Source: a virus
DNA: 64,000 bases
Reading direction: 5' to 3' (one strand)
IMG/VR virus record: IMGVR_UViG_3300049596_001007
Coordinates: 22,021-86,020 of that record
Numbering within the stretch: position 1 is the stretch's first letter; each line of letters starts with the position of its first letter. Below, in pieces: positions 44,691 through 54,951 of the stretch. Under the pieces are notes generated by a model. That model was not told where the DNA came from. It saw nothing but the letters and a program-made list of their open reading frames with translations, and did no database searches. The translations under genes and the position numbers were made by a program.

Positions 44691-47055
44691 GTTTGTCCAC
44701 CTCTGGTTCTGATATTAGGTCGAGCTCTACCTGCTCTGGAAATGTTGGAGTGTCTGGTACGCTAACCGAAAACGAATTTATTTTTCTAACAATGACTGTG
44801 TCGCGCGGCTCAAGATCACTAGCTAGGCGCTGACGAACAAACGTGTCGTCAACAATTATTGAGCACCAGTCACCGGGAGCGTACGTTCCGATTACTGGGT
44901 CTAATGATCCATTCACGCTTACGTTAAAATCTGAAATTGGTGGCCGATGCTCTGCAAGGTACCTGGCTGCGTACTTATATAGTTTTTCTTCGCTTTCGTA
45001 GTCTACACTTTCTTCTGCATCGAGAATTGGCCAGCCAGCATTCAACATGTCTTTTGCTGAAGCAGCGGCGTACGGTTGACTTGCGTCTTCGCCAAGATCA
45101 CCAATGTTGCCAACAACAAAAAATCTAGTTGCTGCATTTTCTGCCGACTCGTCCATTTTTACGTTAGAAATGTTACCAGGATACTCAAACACAAGTTTGT
45201 CTGCTCCAAAGCGACTTGGCGGTGATGCCTCGCCTGGGTCTGGCGGATTCGGGTAGTCAATAGGCATAAGAACTAGCGTCTTAGAAAAAGACCCAGTTTC
45301 ATAATCATAGTCGCAATCAACTCTAAACTCAAAACCATCAACAGTGTCAGAGTAATTGTCAAGCTCTTCGCCTACAGAAAGCAGCTCGTATCCTCTATAC
45401 GTTTTGTTTTCTACGTTTTTTCCACTATACGTAGTAGTTGACTTTTCATATGTAATCAAGTCCATCCACTGCTCTTGAAGAGTGTGCAATGCCTCAGCGT
45501 ACGCCGAAGCGTCTACAGTATTTCCGCTGGCAAATTTTCCAAGGTGTTGGCCTGTAGTCGTGGCGTATGCTGAAGCATCTGCGCTAGTCCACAGTCGCCC
45601 ATTTATTATTCTTGGGTATACAACTTCATATCCGCCGATAAGCGAAGACTCACTATATAGCGTGCTTATTGTTCCATCTGTGTTTGTATATAACGGTCGT
45701 GCAGTCAAAACGATATTGCCAGCAACAACAGGTGTTGGCGAAGTTGGGTACAGCGTAGCTGGAAGACCAGCAGCAGTTATTTGCGCAGTAGTCGGATACT
45801 GTGGCGCCATGTTTTCGGCAATCAACCCTAAGCCAATGTCTGCGCTGTATGGAAATGGCCCGTACGTCGGTACATACATATACGGAGCGACTGTCGCTGT
45901 TGGCGTTTCTGTAGCAGACCAATTGCTAGTTGCAGTTAGTGCGATATCGTCAACGCCTGAGCTGATGTAGCTAAACGTAGTAGAAGTTACTGCTGTAATT
46001 GGATACTCACCATCAAAAACAGCTTGTGTCGCGTCAGATGCATCGACCGCAGTGACAACTACTTTAGCCCCGACTGTGAATCCATGCGCTACAGACGTAG
46101 TTAAGGTTGCAACATACGTTGTTAATTGCTTATGCGTTACGCTTCGCGATACTGCTGATTTTGCAGTTGATGCAATGTTAGAGCCAGACGACGCAAACGA
46201 TACTCGGTAGTCGTCAGGTACTGCGGTGACTTCGTGAAAACCGTTTAGTGCGCTGTCTACGTCTTGGATTTGAACTACCTGCCCAATAATAGCGTCATGC
46301 GTAGTGTCAACAGTGATTGTCGCAACGTTAGAAGTTCTTACTATATTGGTGACTGAGTACTCTTCAGCAAGTGCGGGCTCTATTTCTGTATTGTCAAACA
46401 TGATAGATACAAAATCTGTAAACGTGTTGTCCATTAGCTGCCGAACGTAATCGTATGTATCCGAGCGGATAACAACAGTACATAGTGTGTAAGTTCCGTT
46501 TGGCAGACTTGGCATGTCTACGTAGAAAACGTTTGCAGTTGGGGCAGGACTGCTTTTTACTTCGTAGTACCCGTTATGCGACATATCACTTACTTCATAG
46601 AAAAACACTCGCACAGACGAAAGCGCTGGTGGTTCATACTCACCATCGTCAATAGTTACCTGCACAACTCCACTGCTAGCAACAAGCGTGGCTTCAAATT
46701 CGTGACTATACGTTTTCCAGATATTCCTATGGTACAAATAGCTAGTAAACTCAGATGCGTTTACGCTCAGCATCTTTTGACCGACATCGTATGCGCGACT
46801 CCAAATGATTCCGCCCCAAACGCAGACACTGTCACGAACTACATACAGTGCTGTTTTACCTGGCATTGTGCTTTCATACAAATCCATAGAGCTAGTGTCA
46901 TCTATGATAGGTATTGATCCACTAAAAGAGCCAGCAGACTTTAGCGCTCTTTCGTACTTAACACCCTTAAACGGTATTTCAGCAATTAGCGCGTTGCTTA
47001 ACAGGTCTACTGTAAAGTACCTATAATTTGGCGCTATGGTAACTGATGATGGCAT
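44683..47055 (-). CDS. Minor tail / baseplate hub protein
   Basis: A 790-residue protein of the actinophage minor-tail type (similar in layout to ReqiPepy6 gp37-like hubs). It begins with a beta base (YRYFTVDLLSNALIAEIPFKG) and the family segment RALKSAGSFSGSIPI and WGGIIWSRAYD. Three inserted beta modules of about 60-70 residues occupy about 125-180, 236-300 and 304-375; the last two share SNVATIT or YVATLTTS, NGFHEVTAV or FDGEYPITAV with modules in other virion proteins. The C-terminal half returns to hub-like sequence. Confidence 0.75.
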   Translation of the reverse strand: MPSSVTIAPNYRYFTVDLLSNALIAEIPFKGVKYERALKSAGSFSGSIPIIDDTSSMDLYESTMPGKTALYVVRDSVCVWGGIIWSRAYDVGQKMLSVNASEFTSYLYHRNIWKTYSHEFEATLVASSGVVQVTIDDGEYEPPALSSVRVFFYEVSDMSHNGYYEVKSSPAPTANVFYVDMPSLPNGTYTLCTVVIRSDTYDYVRQLMDNTFTDFVSIMFDNTEIEPALAEEYSVTNIVRTSNVATITVDTTHDAIIGQVVQIQDVDSALNGFHEVTAVPDDYRVSFASSGSNIASTAKSAVSRSVTHKQLTTYVATLTTSVAHGFTVGAKVVVTAVDASDATQAVFDGEYPITAVTSTTFSYISSGVDDIALTATSNWSATETPTATVAPYMYVPTYGPFPYSADIGLGLIAENMAPQYPTTAQITAAGLPATLYPTSPTPVVAGNIVLTARPLYTNTDGTISTLYSESSLIGGYEVVYPRIINGRLWTSADASAYATTTGQHLGKFASGNTVDASAYAEALHTLQEQWMDLITYEKSTTTYSGKNVENKTYRGYELLSVGEELDNYSDTVDGFEFRVDCDYDYETGSFSKTLVLMPIDYPNPPDPGEASPPSRFGADKLVFEYPGNISNVKMDESAENAATRFFVVGNIGDLGEDASQPYAAASAKDMLNAGWPILDAEESVDYESEEKLYKYAARYLAEHRPPISDFNVSVNGSLDPVIGTYAPGDWCSIIVDDTFVRQRLASDLEPRDTVIVRKINSFSVSVPDTPTFPEQVELDLISEPEVDKRG

Positions 47056-47094
47056 TTGTGTCTTCTCCGTTTTGCGTCGTGCTCTGGCATAAAC

Positions 47095-48300
47095 TTAACC
47101 TATCCAGCCAGAGCGATAGTATACAGACAATGATGCTGTGCTATTTGCGTTACCCTCATCTGTAAATTGTAAAACGTTAGCGCCTGGGTCCAAGCGTATC
47201 CAGTCAACAAGAGTGTCAACCATTGAACGGTTGCCAGCTACTATTCCGTTAAGAGCCACCTCGTGATCGTACGTATCTACTTCTAGAACGTCTGTATCGC
47301 GGACCACTGTTCCGCTCGTGGTTGATGTGTTTGCAACGTTTGTAGCGGTCTTAGCATACGTAAAGGTTGTTGTCGTCGGAACACTCAATACTTCGTGCTC
47401 GCCATTGAATGTGCTATCTATCCCAGCTACAGTAACAATGTCGCCAGCAGATAAGCCGTGAGTTGTTGAAGTAGTAAGTGTCGCGACGTTGCTTGTAAGC
47501 GATCTAAACGTAGTTGCCTTGCTTACACCAGCACGAAGGCTATCAGCAATAATAAGCAACTCATCAGTAGTTTGATTGTAAATAGTAGCCGGGCCAGTAA
47601 TTGGCCCTGTAACTTCAAAGACTGCCGATACCGCAGTGTTGCCGACATTAGTAATTGTAGTAGTACCTGTTCTGGCGGGCGATGCGCTTTTGCACAAGAC
47701 AGTAGTCAGCGAGTATCCTTCTTCATTTGCATCAATCCATTCGTACTTGATTGGGTCAGCAGCTCGCAAGCCTATTGAGAATTCAGTACGCCCACGCGGA
47801 TTAACCGTAGTAATGTCTGGCCGTCCGCTAAGACGAACGTATGAAGCACGTGGTGGATCTTCGTTCACAACTAGCCATGCGCCAGTGTGTACAAGGCTTG
47901 TTGCTGAAATTAGTGTATTACGAGCAGCAGCAACACTGTCACCGTCTGGTGTAAGAAAAACACCTGAAAGCGTCAGTTGCCTAGCTTGCCATCGGCCTTT
48001 AACATCGTAAGAACCATCTCCCCAACCACGAGCAATGTCAGGAACTTCTGGGTCTGGATGCACCCACCAGCCTTCAATGTCAGTGCATACCCACACTACG
48101 TTGTTGGCATCAATTGTATTTAGCACCAGAGTACCAAGCTTGACATCTGCCTGTAGCTTTAGCCCGGTAAATAGTGGCGCTGGAACTACTCTTAGCGTGT
48201 TGTCTACAGCGGTGGTTTCTACTCCTAGCGATGCAGCCTCAAGGTACTCACCAGTGCCGTATGTTGAGGTGCCGTAGTACGGAGTTGCTAAAGTAGGCAT
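47095..48300 (-). CDS. Distal tail protein
   Basis: A 401-residue protein with the siphovirus distal-tail (Dit-like) pattern: a beta core containing VKGRWQARQLTLSGVFL, AYRNTLI-type segment and C-terminal GWIG. A single 67-residue inserted module (residues 266-333) reads LTSNVATLTTSTTHGLSAGD, then TFNGEHEVLSVP and TTTFTYA. It lies between the FN3 protein and the hub as expected. Confidence 0.7.
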   Translation of the reverse strand: MPTLATPYYGTSTYGTGEYLEAASLGVETTAVDNTLRVVPAPLFTGLKLQADVKLGTLVLNTIDANNVVWVCTDIEGWWVHPDPEVPDIARGWGDGSYDVKGRWQARQLTLSGVFLTPDGDSVAAARNTLISATSLVHTGAWLVVNEDPPRASYVRLSGRPDITTVNPRGRTEFSIGLRAADPIKYEWIDANEEGYSLTTVLCKSASPARTGTTTITNVGNTAVSAVFEVTGPITGPATIYNQTTDELLIIADSLRAGVSKATTFRSLTSNVATLTTSTTHGLSAGDIVTVAGIDSTFNGEHEVLSVPTTTTFTYAKTATNVANTSTTSGTVVRDTDVLEVDTYDHEVALNGIVAGNRSMVDTLVDWIRLDPGANVLQFTDEGNANSTASLSVYYRSGWIG

Positions 48301-48383
48301 AGTCTAGCTTTCTTTACGTAGACCATAGCAAAATAGATAGCACACTGTGAAGTACCGCTATCGTATTGCTTTAAAATTGTCAT
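48288..48383 (-). pseudogene. Truncated fibre-start peptide (MTILKQYDSGTSQ remnant)
   Basis: A 31-residue frame with AAGGA eight bases before ATG 48383. The first 13 residues, MTILKQYDSGTSQ, match the common beginning of actinophage fibre proteins, which continue with a tryptophan and a collagen-like rod. Here the sequence becomes CAIYFAMVYVKKA and stops, overlapping the distal tail gene start. It is probably the surviving start of a deleted or recombined fibre gene; expression is possible. Confidence 0.5.
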
Positions 48384-48406
48384 TGTTTAGTATCCTTGCT
48401 GCTTCA

Positions 48407-49087
48407 TTAGTAGTCGGCGGTAACTCGGATATTGCTGTTGCCAATGAAAGTCTCACCAGCAATAGTAAATGTTGGTCTTAGCCAATAATAGATGGAATTG
48501 GTAGGAAAGGTTATTGATGCAGAAACCCTAGTGCTTGAAAATCCGCTTGAAAAAGAAGATGGTGTTGCGGCAAAAGATGTGACAGATGCAAAATTTTCTG
48601 TCGTGCTTCGCTGAATAGTAGGACTTGATACAGTAACACCCGAATTTTGAGGGGTTATATCAACATAAAAAATTGTAGGGTTGTCATAAACAATGAACCC
48701 ATCCATGCTGAATGGGTTGGTTGCCTGAGGTTTACTGTATTGCGTAAACGATACTCCTGCTGAAGAATCCCCTACCCCATTAGCATTAACAGCCCTTAAA
48801 TAAAGAGTGTAAGCAGTATTTTCACCTAAACCAGTAATACTTACTGGACTTGTTGTATCAACAGGACTTAGCGCAGTAAAAGTTGAGTTGTTAAACGAGT
48901 ATTGGTAGTTCGTGATAGCAGAACCACCGTCACTTGAAGGTGCAGTAAAAGAAATCGTAGCAACATTGACTCCAGGAGCAGCACTTAATGAAGTTGGAGC
49001 AGTTGGTACAGTCCTGCCTTTCGTGCTTCCAATTAGACCACCTAGTACGCCAGCCATTAGGTCAATCCATTTCCACTGATTATCCAT
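48407..49087 (-). CDS. Fibronectin type III tail protein
   Basis: A 226-residue protein. An amphipathic N-terminus (MAGVLGGLIGS) is followed by an FN3 domain from about 30 to 115 with PTAPTSLSAAPGVNVATISF, the buried tryptophan-type tyrosine, TAYTLYLRAVNANG. The second half is a beta domain with SVTSFAAT and TIAGETFIGNSNI. FN3 domains in tails bind carbohydrates. Overlaps the upstream fibre gene by 31 bases. Confidence 0.75.
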   Translation of the reverse strand: MDNQWKWIDLMAGVLGGLIGSTKGRTVPTAPTSLSAAPGVNVATISFTAPSSDGGSAITNYQYSFNNSTFTALSPVDTTSPVSITGLGENTAYTLYLRAVNANGVGDSSAGVSFTQYSKPQATNPFSMDGFIVYDNPTIFYVDITPQNSGVTVSSPTIQRSTTENFASVTSFAATPSSFSSGFSSTRVSASITFPTNSIYYWLRPTFTIAGETFIGNSNIRVTADY

Positions 49088-51381
49088 GATGTTGATGTTA
49101 TCTTTACGGCAGTTGCTACTCCGAATGCCGCAAGAGTTCTAGAACCAGTCGCTCCAGTACCAGCCAAATACATAGTGTCTGATGTAATTGCGATTGTTAC
49201 TGTTGCTCCTGTTCCAGCAACAAACACAACAGTTGAACCAATAGGCATTGCAATCGTTGCATTGGCAGGAATAGTTACCGTGCGAGTTGCAGTTGAATAA
49301 ATATGTAGCCCAGCATCAGCAGCAACTATTCCATAAGCACCTGTAGTTGCGGAGTTTTGTGGCAGTCCCATATACCCAATACCGCTGGCACCAGTTGTTG
49401 TTGTTCCAGCGGTAGGGCTTCCAGTTACGGTGCCAGTGAATGTCGGTGAAGCAAGAGGTGCTTTTAATCCAATTGCAGTTGCCGTTGTAGTAGCAAAGTT
49501 TGTGTCATCTCCAAGCGCTGCTGCTAGTTCGTCAAGTGTGTTCAATGTTGCTGGAGCAGAGTCCACAAGTGCTGCTACTGCCGCATCTGCATAAGCAGTT
49601 GTTGCAATTTGAGTATTATTTGTTCCAGCAGCAGCAGTTGGCGCTAATGGCGTGCCAGTGAATGTTGGTGAAGCCAGAGGTGCAATTGTCGTAGTATCAA
49701 CGGCTACAGTCGGGGTAGCGCCTTCACCTGAGTTATTGGTGAGCGTTACACCTGTCCCAGCAACCAATGATGCTACATATGAACCTGTAGTGTCTGTACC
49801 TAAATCAATCGCGTCGTTTACCCATACGGTGCCGTTCCACTTGAGGAATTGGCCAGAGGCAACTGACGTAATTGTTACATCTGTGATGTCGTCAAGGGTA
49901 GCAACAGTAGCACCGCTAACTGCGTCGTTAATCCATGCAGTGCCGTTCCACTTAAGGAATTGGCCGGCCGTAGCACTGGTAATTGTTACGTCGCCAATGT
50001 CATCAATACTCGCCACTGCAATTGTTATGTCAGCGGAACCGTTGAATGAAACACCGTTGATCGTTCTTGCAGTGGCAAGGGTTGTCGCTGTCGATGCATT
50101 GCCAGTTAGCGCCGCAGTAATTGTTCCAGCGGCGAAGTTACCTGACGCATCGCGTGCAACGATTGCGCTGGTGGTGTTCGCGTCGGTTGCTGTTGTAGCA
50201 GAGTTACTTACTTTTCCAACCGTTGCAATTGTGCTAAGCTTCGTATCTGCAATAGATCCAGCCAACATTGTGCCTGTGACTGACCCAGTATCTCCAGTCG
50301 TTACAACTGTTCCAGATGCAGAAGGCAAAGTAATCACTGTGCCAGTTCCAGCAGCGGCTGATGCTACGATTTGTGCCGTACCAGATGATGAACCTGGAAG
50401 CGTGACACTCGAAATTCCAGTAAGCGCGAGGTCAGCAGATGCTCTGCTAAGAGTAACTGCGGTTGTTCCGACATAAGTCGTATCTGCTGTTGTAGCAAGA
50501 GTTCCAGTAGTTGGAAGAGTTACGTTAGTTGTAGCAGTTGCTGTGATAGTTGTAGCAAACGCACCTGACGTTACTAAGTTCCCACCAAGAGTAATTGTCT
50601 TGCCCGTGTTTGCAACACCTGTGCCGCCGTATTGACCAGTGACTACAGTGCCGTTCCACGTGCCAGACGAAATTGTTCCGACGCTGGTAAGTGAAGAACC
50701 AGTGACTCCAGATCCAAGTGTGGTTGAGCTAAGAACGCCAGAGCCGCTAATATAGAAAGCTTTTCCAGCGGCGAGATTCAAGTGCTCAGATGAAGTCCAA
50801 GCGTCTGTTGCATCTACCCAGTTAAGTGTTTTGTCGGTTGTGCCTTTGAGCGTAATGCCACCGCCGTCGGCGCCAACGTCTGTGGGAGAAGCTGTATCTG
50901 CTAGGACAATGTTTTTATCATCTACAGTAAGCGTTGTGCTATTGACTGTTGTTGTAGTGCCGTTTACAGTAAGGTTTCCAGCGACAACAAGTGCGTTATT
51001 CACAGTCGTAGTTCCGGTACCAGCGCCAATGTTGAGCGTTGTCGCTGCGCCAGCAAAGTTGACAGTTGTTGCTGTCGTATTGACAAGAGCAAAAGTTGTA
51101 GCGCCAGTTAGTAGTCCTGCTATAGTTGCGTTTCCAGACACGGTCAGCGACGCAAGAGAGCCGACGCTTGTAAGGCTCGATGTTACAATTGTGGCCGGAA
51201 GAGTAGTCCCGGTGAGGTTGCCTGCAGGGACTGAAGTAATCGTTGCGGCATTATTGACCCATGTAAAACGACTGTCAATGGCAGCAATTGCAGCATTAAG
51301 CGTCGTACCCCAGCCTGTGGCCCCAGTCTCCGGCAGCTGTGTCACGCCGTCTATCAAATATGTTGTCACCGTAGTCTCCAT
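49057..51381 (-). CDS. Long Thr/Ala-rich tail fibre
   Basis: A 774-residue fibre of beta repeats, including [41 protein letters not shown] (shared with fibres on the + strand) and TATATTNVT-type strands. The C-terminal 110 residues (GYMGLPQNSATTGAYG to SWIISGNGLT) form a distinct tip found in many phage fibres. Almost no Cys, Lys or charged residues, as for a fibre shaft. Confidence 0.75.
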   Translation of the reverse strand: METTVTTYLIDGVTQLPETGATGWGTTLNAAIAAIDSRFTWVNNAATITSVPAGNLTGTTLPATIVTSSLTSVGSLASLTVSGNATIAGLLTGATTFALVNTTATTVNFAGAATTLNIGAGTGTTTVNNALVVAGNLTVNGTTTTVNSTTLTVDDKNIVLADTASPTDVGADGGGITLKGTTDKTLNWVDATDAWTSSEHLNLAAGKAFYISGSGVLSSTTLGSGVTGSSLTSVGTISSGTWNGTVVTGQYGGTGVANTGKTITLGGNLVTSGAFATTITATATTNVTLPTTGTLATTADTTYVGTTAVTLSRASADLALTGISSVTLPGSSSGTAQIVASAAAGTGTVITLPSASGTVVTTGDTGSVTGTMLAGSIADTKLSTIATVGKVSNSATTATDANTTSAIVARDASGNFAAGTITAALTGNASTATTLATARTINGVSFNGSADITIAVASIDDIGDVTITSATAGQFLKWNGTAWINDAVSGATVATLDDITDVTITSVASGQFLKWNGTVWVNDAIDLGTDTTGSYVASLVAGTGVTLTNNSGEGATPTVAVDTTTIAPLASPTFTGTPLAPTAAAGTNNTQIATTAYADAAVAALVDSAPATLNTLDELAAALGDDTNFATTTATAIGLKAPLASPTFTGTVTGSPTAGTTTTGASGIGYMGLPQNSATTGAYGIVAADAGLHIYSTATRTVTIPANATIAMPIGSTVVFVAGTGATVTIAITSDTMYLAGTGATGSRTLAAFGVATAVKITSTSWIISGNGLT

Positions 51382-51410
51382 TCAACCGTGTGGTTATAAA
51401 TAATCATAAT

Positions 51411-54400
51411 CTATGCAGCTCCTCTGCGAAGTTGGAACGCAAGCTGCCTTGACACCAACGATGCTAATTCTACTTCATCCATGCCTGGTGATGGATTAAC
51501 TGTGATGTTTATTCCACCAGCGCCACCAGACAACATCGTGATGAGAGCTTTGTCTCTTTTTGAAAGACCATTTGCGTCGAGTGGCTCAATTCTTTCTGCC
51601 CTGCCGGCCTCACCGATACGAGCGAGTGTCCCACCTTGCGACGGCCTAATAACTCCACCTTCGGCAAGTTCTGGAATGTCTGGAAGGCCAAGAGTGAATC
51701 CGCCAATTGTCTTTCCGAACAATGTCACAGACGGAACCTTAAACTCGATAGCATTCCATGCTCTAATAATAAAGTTAATCGCCGACTTAAAAGCTTTAAT
51801 AATTACATCGCCAATTCCGCTAAATATTGTTTTAGCGCCGTCAACGGCTTTTGTAATAAAGTCCCATGCTGTTTGGAATGCTTTCTTAATACCGTCCCAA
51901 ACAGCGCCAAAGATTTTACCAAAGGCTTCAAAGATTGGCTTAATTATTCCCCAGCCTGTGCTGATTGCTGCTTTAATTATGTCCCATACTAAAGTAAATG
52001 CGGCTTTAATTCCATCCCATGCGAGCTTAAAGACGGTAAGCATCAAGTCAAAAATAGGCTTTATGTAGTAGTTCCAGTAAAGATCTATCGCAAACTTAAT
52101 GCCGTCCCATACAAGATTAAATGCTGCCTTAATGCCATTCCATACTGTAGTGAAGAGCGATAGCATTAGATCAAAGATTGGCTTAATGATGCTTTCCCAA
52201 GCAAACTTAATTGCACCCCAGATCAGCGGCCATACTAAATCAAACGCGACTTTAATTGCAGTCCATATTGCGGCTATAGCTATTCCCATAAGCACAAACG
52301 GAAGCATTAATAAGCCTACGGCTACCTTAAACGCAATCACAAGAACAGGCCACACAGCGTCCCACGCGTCTTTAATGCCGCCCCAGATTGCTGCAAAAAA
52401 TGAACCTATTTTTTCGCCGATTACTTTAATGAATTCCCACACAGCGTTAAACCCAGTTTTGAGAGCGTCAAAGACTGTGTGTACAAAGTCGCGGAACCAT
52501 TCAAACTTTTTATACATGATTATGACAATTGCAATCAATGCAATAATTCCTATGATTATCAAAGCTATTGGGTTTCCTGCCATGATTGCATTAAACGCGG
52601 CTTGGATACCGGCCCACACTTTAGTAGCTGCTCCAGCAAGTTTTGTGTAGATTGTACTGGTTTTAATAGCAGTGCCCATTTTGGTCAACGCGCCTTTGAC
52701 GCCATCAAATGCCATTTTTCCGTACTTTTGGGCGTCCCACAAGATTTTTTGCGCTTTCTCATACGCCTTAGTCTGTGTAATTCCAGCCTTTAATGCTGTA
52801 GAAAACTTTCCAGTGACGTTGTAGGCATTCTTGAAGCCCTGGGTAAAGTTGCCGGTAAACAACTGAGCGCTAAGTTTAGCGCCTTTCATGTACCCAGTGA
52901 CAAAGTCTACTGATTTGCCTAACCTGTTAAAAGCTAGTCGCGCGCCATGCACTGTCGCGAGTACTCCAAATAAGGTTTGGAAGGCTGGAGTAGACATAAT
53001 GGTAACAAGCAAACCAAGCGCGGTGTTAAGTACGCTAAAATACGTTTTAATGCTGCCGGACTCTGCTGTAGCTGCGAAAAATCCTGCCATATTTTCGATG
53101 AACTTACCGAATCCTTCAGCAATACCGCCTTCTGACAATTTGCCTAAAGCATCGGCAAGAGTTTGAACTGCTATCTTGAGGCTGTCAAAGAATTTGCTAA
53201 CTCCTGGGTCATCGCCTGTCTTTAAAATTGCGCCAACTACTATGCCAATAATTTCTAGTAATTTTATAAAGTTTTCAGTTGTAGTCTTAAAGAACGCCTC
53301 AAGACTTCCGTCTTTTAGTGCTCCTCCAGTCCATTCTTTAAACTTTGCCGTTGCCTCTTCTAAAAAGTCGAAGAGCAATTGCCCGCCGCTGCCGGGACCA
53401 GTCGCTGCTTTACCGATGTTCATGATGGCGCCAAAAAGATTTCCAAATATGTCGCCAAGCTGTGCCGCAACGTCACCGGCATTGTTGAACATAGTGGTCA
53501 AGTCGCCGGAGGCATTCTTTGCGTCTAACGTTTTTTTCCAGCCATCCGTAAGAACGACTACCCAGTCAGTAAATCTGTCAATTAAAGGAGATGCAGCGTC
53601 TAGAAGCGTAATAAAGCTAGTCACCAAGTTGCCCATAACAGTTCCCATTTTTCCTATGGATCTGTTGTTAGTGTCTAGGACATCGCTAAAGTTTTTAAGG
53701 TTTGTAGGATTGCTAAAAAGCTTTGCAAAGTCTATGGCAGCGTTGCCAATAGCAGTACCAGTGTCTGCTAATTTTTCATTGAGTATCTCAAATAGTCCGC
53801 TTTTAACCAAAATCTCTATTGCATCTTTTAGCTTTGGAAAAAGAGTATCTTGTATTTTTACTCTAAGATCGTCAATTAGTGGTTTTAGACTTGCAAGATA
53901 TTTTGCAAATTCTTTTGCTGATTCCCCGAGGTCTGCCATCGGGTCGGCTCCACCGCCACTTCCGCCACTGGCAACTTTCGCATCGGCTTTATTTTTTGCC
54001 TCTTGGGCTTTTTCTCTCTCGTATACTGCGTCTGTTTCAGCCTCTACTGCGTCTTTATACGCTTTACTGTTTTTGACTTGCTGGTCTTTGTTTAAGGTCC
54101 CGTTTTGCGTTACTTTGTCTACTTCTTTGGAGAGATCTTTGTTTCTGTCTACTGCTTGTCTATAGTTTAAGTCAGCTTCAGCAAATGCAAGTTCAGCAGA
54201 CCTGCGCGCGCGAGAGTTCGGCGGAAGGTCTTGAACACGAGCAAGAGTCTCTCTTGCTTTTTCTAGTTCTATCGCTGCTTTCTTTTGACTAAGCGCTGCG
54301 CCTTCGCTACTGAACTTGAGCTGCTCGATTCTTTCAAGCTCGTCGTCGTAGACTTCAATTATCCTTTCGCCTGCTTTTATGACGGATCGTTTAGCCCTAG

Positions 54401-54890
54401 TGAGCCTGTCCTTAGCAGCCGATGCTGCCTCGAGCAGCGCTGGCATTTGACTTACGCCTTTACTGCCTTTATTTATACTGCCGACAGCGGCGCCTATGCC
54501 TTTAAAGGCCATTTTCATCGTTATAGCAGCCTGCGCTATTGCTGTAAACATGCTTGGGAGAACTATTAACGCAGGCGCTGCTGCTCCAACCTGCGCTACT
54601 AAAACTACTAAACCCGAGGCTACTGTAGATAACACCTGGGCTAATGCAACGCCAGCCGCTGACATAACATAACTTTTCTCAATTAGTAAATTGAGACGTT
54701 TATAAAGTTCAAGCGCTGCATCATCAGCGCTACTTAGCCCTGATGCTGCGCCTCTAGAAAATGACTTGCCTACAGAGTTGCCAGATGTTGACCCCTGCTG
54801 ATTAAGCCCTTGCAGTGCGTTCTGAACTTGCTGTGTAAAGCCTGTAGTTATTGCTTGAACAACTACATATGCGGTACCGACAACGGCCAC
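51411..54890 (-). CDS. Tape measure protein
   Basis: An 1159-residue protein and the longest gene. GTG start with AGGAGG. It has a helical N-terminal part with coiled coils (around 180-290), three membrane-like segments (about 65-105, 765-790 and 835-865), and a repeat block of amphipathic FxxVWxxIKxxF units between about 870 and 1000. The C-terminus GGINITVNPSPGMDE is typical. By the ruler relation of about 1.5 angstrom per residue the tail would be about 170 nm. No tail-sheath gene is present, so the virus is a siphovirus. Confidence 0.9.
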   Translation of the reverse strand: MAVVGTAYVVVQAITTGFTQQVQNALQGLNQQGSTSGNSVGKSFSRGAASGLSSADDAALELYKRLNLLIEKSYVMSAAGVALAQVLSTVASGLVVLVAQVGAAAPALIVLPSMFTAIAQAAITMKMAFKGIGAAVGSINKGSKGVSQMPALLEAASAAKDRLTRAKRSVIKAGERIIEVYDDELERIEQLKFSSEGAALSQKKAAIELEKARETLARVQDLPPNSRARRSAELAFAEADLNYRQAVDRNKDLSKEVDKVTQNGTLNKDQQVKNSKAYKDAVEAETDAVYEREKAQEAKNKADAKVASGGSGGGADPMADLGESAKEFAKYLASLKPLIDDLRVKIQDTLFPKLKDAIEILVKSGLFEILNEKLADTGTAIGNAAIDFAKLFSNPTNLKNFSDVLDTNNRSIGKMGTVMGNLVTSFITLLDAASPLIDRFTDWVVVLTDGWKKTLDAKNASGDLTTMFNNAGDVAAQLGDIFGNLFGAIMNIGKAATGPGSGGQLLFDFLEEATAKFKEWTGGALKDGSLEAFFKTTTENFIKLLEIIGIVVGAILKTGDDPGVSKFFDSLKIAVQTLADALGKLSEGGIAEGFGKFIENMAGFFAATAESGSIKTYFSVLNTALGLLVTIMSTPAFQTLFGVLATVHGARLAFNRLGKSVDFVTGYMKGAKLSAQLFTGNFTQGFKNAYNVTGKFSTALKAGITQTKAYEKAQKILWDAQKYGKMAFDGVKGALTKMGTAIKTSTIYTKLAGAATKVWAGIQAAFNAIMAGNPIALIIIGIIALIAIVIIMYKKFEWFRDFVHTVFDALKTGFNAVWEFIKVIGEKIGSFFAAIWGGIKDAWDAVWPVLVIAFKVAVGLLMLPFVLMGIAIAAIWTAIKVAFDLVWPLIWGAIKFAWESIIKPIFDLMLSLFTTVWNGIKAAFNLVWDGIKFAIDLYWNYYIKPIFDLMLTVFKLAWDGIKAAFTLVWDIIKAAISTGWGIIKPIFEAFGKIFGAVWDGIKKAFQTAWDFITKAVDGAKTIFSGIGDVIIKAFKSAINFIIRAWNAIEFKVPSVTLFGKTIGGFTLGLPDIPELAEGGVIRPSQGGTLARIGEAGRAERIEPLDANGLSKRDKALITMLSGGAGGINITVNPSPGMDEVELASLVSRQLAFQLRRGAA

Positions 54891-54951
54891 GTCATTTTCC
54901 TCCTTTCACAGCGTCATGCTTCATAGCTATTCTAAATCAAAAGAAGAATGC

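Noticed and set aside
53176-54165. A 329-residue frame on the + strand
   Set aside because: Lies wholly opposite the tape measure gene, which has clear family features; the frame is Ser/Phe-rich without a recognisable domain.
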